64,000 bases of DNA from Myotis daubentonii (lineage: Eukaryota > Chordata > Mammalia > Chiroptera > Vespertilionidae): positions 28,571,244 through 28,635,243 of the forward strand of contig NC_081841.1 in NCBI RefSeq assembly GCF_963259705.1. Reading direction: 5' to 3'. The position numbers and the translations under genes were made by a program. Below are positions 56,920-64,000 of this stretch, in pieces. A model generated the notes under the pieces. The model was given only the letters and a program-made list of their open reading frames with translations. It ran no database searches and had not been told where the DNA came from. Numbering within the stretch: position 1 is the first letter of the stretch; each line of letters begins with the position of its first letter.

Positions 56920-57944
56920 TTGAATAAATAAAAAAGTTATGCTATAGGTGTTGATGGAACATGAAATATTATAAAGGCTTTATATTTTTTCTCAACTTAC
57001 CAAGTTTTACTTATTAAAAATAGAATTTGGGGAAAACTGATAAAATGATTCTGAAATTCATCTAGAAATATAAACCATAGGAAATATTATTATTTTTATT
57101 ACTGAAGAATAAACCATAAAGAGAAGTATAATATCTGATATGTAATTTTAATCACCAAATTGTAATAATTGCAAAAAAGGTGATACTAAATCAAGAGATA
57201 GCTGAAACTGTTGGCAGCAGATGGCATGGGTGAAATTCCTCTGATGCTAGTGGGAGTGGGGTTCTTGCAATATCTTGAGATAAAGAATTTTCTAAGACTT
57301 GCATTTCTGATTTCTTATAAAACAACAAAAAGGGAGGGTTTTTCATCACAACCAACTCTTCTTCAGCATTTGAAGACCTGGATAACAACCTCAACACTAT
57401 AACTTGGAAGTTATATGCTATCTATGAAACGGAAACCCTCGTACTCTAAGTAACGATAGTAGTCTATTTTGAACCCTAAGATTCACTCACCTCAAGCGCA
57501 CATGGCATTATTTTCAGTGCTACAGCATATTGCTTTCTATTCGAAGCAGATTTCTGCCATCATTATTTTAGAAGAAAAAACACAATATTTCCTCTCTTCT
57601 TTCACTAATTACTGTTTAATTTTGAACGTAATGGAAGTTTTCAAATCTGAAAATGTGCCTTTTGGAATCTTTCAAATAATAGTTGAGCACAGTAAGCAAT
57701 TATTTCCCTCAGACTTGGTTAGTTTTCTTTTTTTTTTTTTAACGTTAGTTTTTCTAATGATAGTATCTATCAATAATCCAAAATTGTTGAGACAAAACTG
57801 AAATGGATTTTATACCTCAGTTTATTTTAGACACATCTATGCTTTTTGCTTGGGAGCAAAGAAGTATGCAATTAAAAAGGTGTAGCAGTCTTTCTCCAGG
57901 GGGGATGTGCTGAGGTGCCGCGGGAAATAAACCCTGTGCAGTGA
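56920..57944. other. No recognised feature
   Basis: AT-rich; the 110-codon plus frame at 57469-57801 has no domain and ends in hydrophobic residues encoded by a T run. Confidence 0.35.
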
Positions 57945-58155
57945 AAAGAGCTTTGGTATCAGGAAGCCACCATTGCTATGTGATTTAGACAACTTATATA
58001 ACCCTCTGAGCTCATTTTCTTCTTATATATGATGGGGCTACAAATATCTACCACCAAAGGATTGTTGTAAAGATTTAATGAAATAATATCTTTGTGAAAT
58101 GCATATAGCAAGGTCTGCATGTAACTGACACTTAATAAATGTTAATTTCTTTCCT
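57945..58155 (+). mobile_element. MIR SINE relic
   Basis: 'aaaagagctttggtatcagg', 'tgagctcattttcttcttat', 'ggattgttgtaaagatttaa' and 'ctgacacttaataaatgtta' in MIR order. Confidence 0.72.
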
Positions 58156-58334
58156 TCCTCCTTTCAGTAACCTGATTTAAATGCTTCATTTGAGATTCAT
58201 AGCTCTCCTACCTGAGTTAATTTTTAAAACACATTAATTTTCATGATACCTGAAGGAAAGAATACCTAACAACTATATTCTACTTTGACTTTTCTGTCAT
58301 TTTTTTTCATATTTATCTAGTAAGTACTCAAATG

Positions 58335-58420
58335 ATCACCTTTATTTCACAGATGAGGAAACAGAGGCACAGGGTGGCTGAGCTGTATTTCAGAAGTCCT
58401 TTAAAGGAGATAGAACAAAT
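58335..58420 (-). mobile_element. MIR core fragment
   Basis: 'tttatttcacagatgaggaa' and 'acagaggcacagggtggctg' are the reverse of the MIR core. Confidence 0.6.
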
Positions 58421-59790
58421 GTGTTGGATAAAATGGGTGAGCTGAAATGGGTCCCAAATCTGCAAGAGCTCAGTAGTTTGCTCTCATAACATTGTCAGCA
58501 TGGACACTTTAATTTGCATTTCCACTTCTTGGGAACTGTGGATTAAAATGAAGTTGGTTTGCTGTTTTGGGGGATACTGTGCCTTTCAAAATTGTAGAGA
58601 ATTCACTATGCATTGTTCATCTGATCTGCACAGAGAACTGCAGGGTGATATTTGGGATAATAAGCTTTCTTATGCTGTGAGTTTCTCCTCTTGAGGAGCA
58701 CTGGGAGGTAAAAACCCATCAAGATAGTGTGTTCTCATGATGATTTCAATGAATTATCATGGAAATGAGTTTTAGAAGAGAGGTAATGCTTTGTGATAAT
58801 AGCCCGATAATGTCATTAGGCATGAACTGTAATTGTAATAGCATTAGTCAAATGAATATATCTGATATTAATTTCAGTGTCAACTATTTCTATAAGGTTC
58901 TTCTTGTTAATTAAATATCAGACTTGGTATTATTAATTGAGTACTTACACATAGTAGGAACCCAGTATGTATTTGTGGACTGAATTAATAAGTCAATCTC
59001 TAAGTGGAGCTACTTAAAAAAGTAAAATGTTTAATTTAAATCATTTTATGGATATAGCAGGAACTGACTTTCCCCAATATCTGCTTATTTGTAAAGTCTG
59101 TTCTCTTATTTGCAACTCCAGTTAGCTAATGGTGTAGACTTATTAATTTCAGAATTTGAGAAGAAAGCTTTTCTCATTTTTTTTTGCGCATTTGGAAAGA
59201 AATAGCCTATAAGATTTACCCCAAATTACTTTAATTCAAGAGTAGAGTAGTGTCTTTCTTCCTGTATCTTGTAGTTTTTACACCATTTAAAAATCTACTG
59301 GGTAGCTTCGTACCTGCCTTGAGCACCTGAATGTCACTGGGCAAAATAATGCTTCAGGTAGTTTGGTTATCATTCTTTATCATCACCAGTATTAACTGGA
59401 GCTTCAACACTGCCAACGATACCATTGTAATTAACTTAGTTATTAATAACAGGAAAGGAGCAAAGAGAAAGCCAGATATTCTTGGCATGTCATTTAGGCA
59501 GCTTCACCAGGAAACAACTTTACACTCCCCAGGGGTCCAACAAAAGGACTATGGATGCATGCCCAGTAAAGTAGAGGGGACTAGCGAAGGTGCTTGCTGT
59601 TAATCACACTTGGGAACAGAGATGGTTGGCCAGAATGGGTGTGGCCACTGCAAGTGGAAATTTGGGATATTTTATCCTCTGAACAAAGCAATTTGCCCTC
59701 TTGTTGCTCTTGTGCTTTTGGACTATTTTACTCTTGCTGCTTGCGGTGTGCTCTCCTGCATTTGCTGTGGACCATGTGGACCACCCCCTA
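58421..59790. other. No recognised feature
   Basis: Unique-looking; a weak L2-like tail near 58920-58990. Frames of 64-90 codons lack domains. Confidence 0.35.
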
Positions 59791-59792
59791 CA

Positions 59793-59838
<46 letters not shown>
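59791..59838. repeat. (AC)n microsatellite
   Basis: About 46 bp of CA/AC repeats. Confidence 0.98.
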
Positions 59839-59840
<2 letters not shown>

Positions 59841-60759
59841 CTAATGGACTGCAACTAGCCTGATGCTGTACTGGACCCGGCTCCAATTCAGAAAGGAAAA
59901 CTCTTGATGCTGATTTTGCTTCTAGCTGTACTGAAACCCTAGCTACACTTCTATGACTGGACTAAGAGAATCGGACCCTGGAAACTCAGGGGTGGAATTC
60001 CATACAAATAAAAATCACTCATTTTCCTATGCAAGTCTCAGAAAATTTATTGGGGAAAAGGACCCCCCACTTCATCCGTTATCACCAGCATCTTAACACT
60101 TATCTTCTAAATCAGCTTTGCTCACTCTTGCCATGAGTTCGTATTCCCCTGTTCTTTGTATTCATCCTCATCCTAATCCCCTTTTGCTCTCATGATTGAC
60201 TTGCTGCTTTTTAAAGAAAATTGTGGGCCTTGAAAGGAAGGCTCCAGCGTCTTTCCAAAACCAGAGCTACCCCCACTTGCACCAGCACCATTCTCTCCTT
60301 TCTCTCTGTTTCAGTGCAGAGAAGAAGTATCCATTCTTTGATAAGTCAATCTCCCTTCTTTCACTTGCATTTTTATCTTCTCCAGACATTTTTATCTGTT
60401 AAATATGCTCAAGATTTCTCAAATAAGAAAGTATCTTGAACCCACATCCAAGTTTCCCAGATAAAATATAGGGCTCATAGTTAAATTTGAATTTTAGAAC
60501 AATAATAAATTATTATATAGGATAAGCATGCCTTGAATATTGTACAAATATTTTTTTGTTTATAGTATACCCACAATATTTCATCAGACATATTTATACT
60601 AAAAATTATTCACTGTACACCTGAAATTCAATGTAACTGGGTCTCATATTTTTATTTGCTAAATCTGGCAAATCCTTTTACATCTCCATCTAGCCACCAT
60701 TTTATTTAAATATTCAGTGTTAACTTCTTCAAAAGAGGTGTTTAATGCAATTCCTTTAT
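59839..60759. other. No recognised feature
   Basis: Unique-looking, no element assigned. Confidence 0.3.
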
Positions 60760-61519
60760 TTCTTCCCTTACTAGGTATTTCTTCACCCTACTCCAACCAG
60801 GTTCTCATTCCCCTGTCACCACCAAAGTGACTCTTACTAAAGTTATTAGTGATCATAATGTTGTTAAATCTATGAATACTTTTCAGTCTTCATTCTACTT
60901 GATCTCACAGTAGCATTTAATACAATTTACTAATTCCTGATTGAAATAACCCTCTTTGTTATCTTCAGTGAAATATACATATGCATACACACATATGTAT
61001 GTATATTAATATATATATATACACACACACATATGTGTATAGATCTACATTTTTTTTTTCTCCCACATTTCTGGCTGCTAATTTTCTTTATTTGGCAGCC
61101 ATTTCTCCTCCATTTAACCTCTAATATTGAGGATTTTCAGGTCTAGGTCCCAGGCTCCTTTTTCTCCTCATTCTTAATACTCACACTAGGTAATTTCATT
61201 CACTTCTCTGGGTTCAAATGCTATTTTTGTGCTAAAGTTTCTCATATTTATATATCTGACCCAGATCTTTTTTCTGAGCTCCAGATATTTCTACATGGAT
61301 GTCAAACAAGTATGTCAAACTTAATGTGTTAAAAAATGAATGGGTGACAAGTTTTTAAATCTATTCGTCTTCTAGTGTTCTCCATTTAGAAAATGGAAGC
61401 TTTGTCTACCCAATTTCTCTTGGCAGAATTTGGGATGCCTTCTTGATACCTCTCCTTTTTGTACCCTACTGCCCCCTGACTCTATCAAAACTATCACTAC
61501 GGACTACTGATTCTACTTT
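60760..61519 (+). mobile_element. L2 LINE ORF2 body, left part (approximate)
   Basis: 'cttgatctcacagtagcatt', 'tttctacatggatgtcaaac' and 'tatgtcaaacttaatgtgtt' keep the L2 ORF2 order. Includes a TA/CA simple stretch at about 60977-61033. Many frame breaks. Confidence 0.6.
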
Positions 61520-61534
61520 AAAAATCAAGCTTAT

Positions 61535-61619
61535 TGGGGGGATAAGGACACATTTGTAATATCTTATTCAATAAAGGGAAAAATATTAAAAAAAGAAAAA
61601 AAAGGAGACCCAAAGGTGC

Positions 61620-61650
<31 letters not shown>

Positions 61651-61821
61651 TTTGTTGGCAAAGAGGGCATGTGAGATTAGTAGATTTGTGGGGGTCAAGA
61701 TAGTCAGGCTGGGTTTTTTTTTTTGTTTCATTGTGTCCCCCCATCCCAGTTTGAGAGACAACAGGGGCATTGGGAAGAACAGACACTCTAAAATCGAATA
61801 AACTACATTTTGAATTTAAAA
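61535..61821 (+). pseudogene. Retroposed mRNA 3'-end-like sequence, source unknown
   Basis: A non-L2 insert bordered by a perfect 15-bp duplication, aaaaatcaagcttat, at 61520-61534 and 61822-61836, and ending in an A run preceded about 20 bases earlier by AATAAA (61796-61801): the signature of L1-driven retroposition of a polyadenylated RNA. A second AATAAA followed by A-rich sequence sits in the left half (61571-61640), so two transcripts may be fused. No coding frame is recognisable. L1 endonuclease-type site (TTTAAAAA). Confidence 0.7.
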
Positions 61822-61836
61822 AAAAATCAAGCTTAT

Positions 61837-62360
61837 ATCCATTTATTTCTCTCCAACTGCTCACTTCCTCATTAATTCATCACTGTCTAGATTTGCCTGG
61901 GTGACTTCAGTTGCACCCTTCTTACTTCTCCCAAACCATTCTTCTTCTCTTCCAAATTATATTACATCCACAGTGATCTTAAAGCCAAATAGATCATGCC
62001 ACTCACCTGATGCCTTTATGAATTCTTATTACCTTCAAATTAAATAAATCCCTGTAAGCCAAGGACCCTGCATGATTTTGCTTCTAACTTTATGTGATTC
62101 TATCCTCATATTCTCTGAACATTTACTGAAAATATTTACTGAATATTTTTAGGTTACTGATCTTCTTTGAGTTCCTCTGATGTACCTCTTGATTCTCTAC
62201 TTCCAAGCCTTGTTATATGTGCTCTTTACCGGAAATACTTCACTCCTGTGCTTACCAAGCCAATACAACCCATCCTTCTAGTGTCGACTTTATTCACATT
62301 TTCAGGTCCTCTTAGTGTGGACATGGATGTGATTCTAACTATCTAGATTTCTAAGTTTGC
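61837..62360 (+). mobile_element. L2 LINE ORF2/3' part, right half (approximate)
   Basis: Continues the interrupted L2: 'gatcatgccactcacctgat', 'ccaaggaccctgcatgattt', 'gctctttaccggaaatactt' and 'cattttcaggtcctctta' follow the family order. Confidence 0.58.
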
Positions 62361-62689
62361 CATGCAAAGGGACCTCCACTAATGACATGGGTACATGAGG
62401 CCAAGAAGAATCTCGGAGCACTGCTTTATTTTAGCTCACCCCAATCTAGACTTGGAATCGAAGTTGAATAGGACGATGGAGCTCTTCATTTATGGAATAC
62501 ACTCTTTTTTGAATAATTATTAAAGTGCCATACCAGAATATTGTATCCATGACAATCCTAGCTCACTCTGAAAATGTTGAAATCTCACTCAAATTACAAC
62601 AGCAAGAACAAAATCATTGTTTTGTGCTTTGATTTAGCTGGTGCTTTATATTTAGTTCCTCTTCTCATAGAATTCTTGGAAGATATTAG

Positions 62690-62820
62690 TGACACCATTT
62701 TAGGGAAGGAGAAACTGAGTCTCAGAAAGTTAAATAATGTGCTCCAGATCTCACAGCTCTTTTTTTTTTTTTTTTTAAGTTTAAATTCAGGCTTATCTGA
62801 CTCATGGTTGTGCCCCTTCT
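62690..62820 (-). mobile_element. MIR relic with an internal T run
   Basis: 'attttagggaaggagaaact', 'agtctcagaaagttaaataa' and 'cagatctcacagctc' are reverse MIR core. A run of T (62760-62776) interrupts it, then 'aattcaggcttatctgactc' continues. Confidence 0.6.
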
Positions 62821-64000
62821 ACCTCTTGTGAGCCAATAGCCACGAACAGTTGCTTTCCATAGTCTGGGGGGTAATTTGGGCTCTGCCCTTATACTGTTAT
62901 GAACCCGAAGGCCTCTGAGCAGCTCCAAGGGTTTCTATAGAGATGAAGGCTAAGGGTGTAGAATAAATTGTTTCTGAAATGCATAACCCCATTGTACAAG
63001 GAGGGTTCTGCATCTAATTCCAACTGAGGACCATAAACGGGGTTTGCCCATGGGAACTGTTGGGGTCCTGCCTAGTTAGCCGCAGGAACTCTGGCATTAA
63101 GCCAGTTGACAGGCAGTAGAGTTTGGCTGACTAAAGATAGATCATGGGGAAGCAGGCCACTTCTTTTCCCCTCTGGGTTTAAAAATCTGTCATCTCAAAA
63201 CCCATGTGAAGTTGGACCTGAGGCTTTGATCTGAATTTGAAGAAACACATCTCTGGAAAAATAAGCATGGACCTGTGAAACCCAGATGAACACCCTTCCA
63301 GATGCATAATAAATATTTTCTTCTTTCAAGTTTACTGCAACTGCAAACTCCTCTTTCAAGAGTGACTAGGTGATTCATGCTGACATGGCTGTCAAGGGGC
63401 CTCAATAATCATAGATATTTAAATGAGAATTTTAAAAGATCATATTTTTTTTATTTAAAATGATCTTGATGGGAATTAAACAGCTAAATTCCTTGTTCCT
63501 TTCCTGAATTCTGAGGAAGAAGGACTAGCAGGGACAAAAAGATGTATACCTTGACCTCTTGATTCTGTCCAATTATTCCTTTTCTCTTAGACATTTTGCT
63601 TTGGATCTTTCAATCACCTGCACGTCCATAACAAAGATGTCATTTTCCACTGAATGCTATTTTGTTAGTTTTTGTCAAAAGGTAAGCTCGAACTCACGTG
63701 TGAGAAAATTGATCTGGTTGCTAATGGGATATAGTTGAAATACGCAGTTTGACTGACTTCTTCACTCCTTTATATTAGCATTGCTACTTTTAGATAAACT
63801 ATTCCTGAAATGATTAGTGTAGGAGGATGGGTTTAGTCTTGTATCTTCTCCTTTAAAGCACTCAGAGTTAGAGATCCCAGAAGGATCAGTTTTCTCACTT
63901 GTACTGAAAATGTCACTCTAACAGCTATCTGTCTGCACAGTCAAGTTTTGAGAAATCTTTTGAATTTACCGCATTCACACCATTCTCCATCATGGTGCTA
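62821..64000. other. No recognised feature
   Basis: Unique-looking sequence to the window end with no identified exon or repeat. Confidence 0.35.

Overview
This is non-coding nuclear DNA of a mammal, almost certainly a vespertilionid (vesper) bat. The evidence is in the repeats: many tRNA-derived SINEs of the Ves type, seven Helitrons of the HeliBat type (5' TC, 3' hairpin followed by CTAG, inserted between A and T; among mammals known from vesper bats), a SPIN-type hAT transposon, several other short hAT elements, a mariner and a Tigger-like MITE, and mammal-wide relics (MIR, L2, MER5, MER20-like, L1, a MaLR LTR). I found no convincing protein-coding exon, no CpG-island promoter and no RNA gene other than SINE tRNA-like heads, so the window is intergenic or lies inside a long intron.

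Layout. 1-5.4 kb: mostly unique AT-rich sequence with C/G-rich tracts and old L2/L1 relics. 5.4-14.1 kb: dense young insertions: Ves SINEs, a 984-bp HeliBat with a nested hAT, a solo class-II-like LTR, and an L1 with an inverted 5' part that is cut by a second HeliBat and followed by a SINE; then a 170-bp HeliBat. 14-20 kb: relics, two hATs placed end to end, and an L1 ORF2 fragment split by a SINE. 20-26 kb: a unique block, a nearly perfect 145-bp inverted repeat, MIR, MER20-like and MER5A copies, then a 126-bp mariner MITE. 26-35 kb: largely unique, with a MaLR LTR, a SINE nested in a SINE, L1 3' ends and two long GA/CT arrays. 35.7-38.7 kb: a class-I-like solo LTR, L1 fragments (one split by a SINE) and a further SINE. 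40-46.5 kb: a 952-bp HeliBat carrying GC-rich repeated cargo, a SPIN copy, a 380-bp HeliBat and a Tigger-like MITE. 47-56.9 kb: SINEs, a hAT, L1 ends, microsatellites and two more HeliBats. 57-64 kb: quieter, with an L2 body interrupted by a retroposed mRNA-like sequence with a 15-bp target duplication.

There are no genes acting together here. What the window records is the order of transposition: MIR, L2, MER5 and MaLR relics first, then L1 and LTRs, then hAT, HeliBat and Ves bursts, many with intact target duplications and clear nesting. The most notable signal is that several HeliBats carry near-consensus CTCF-like motifs, in two copies as facing pairs on a palindrome, and that another carries two tandem ZNF143-like motifs. 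Boundaries marked approximate were judged by eye; family names come from recalled consensus sequences and were not searched.
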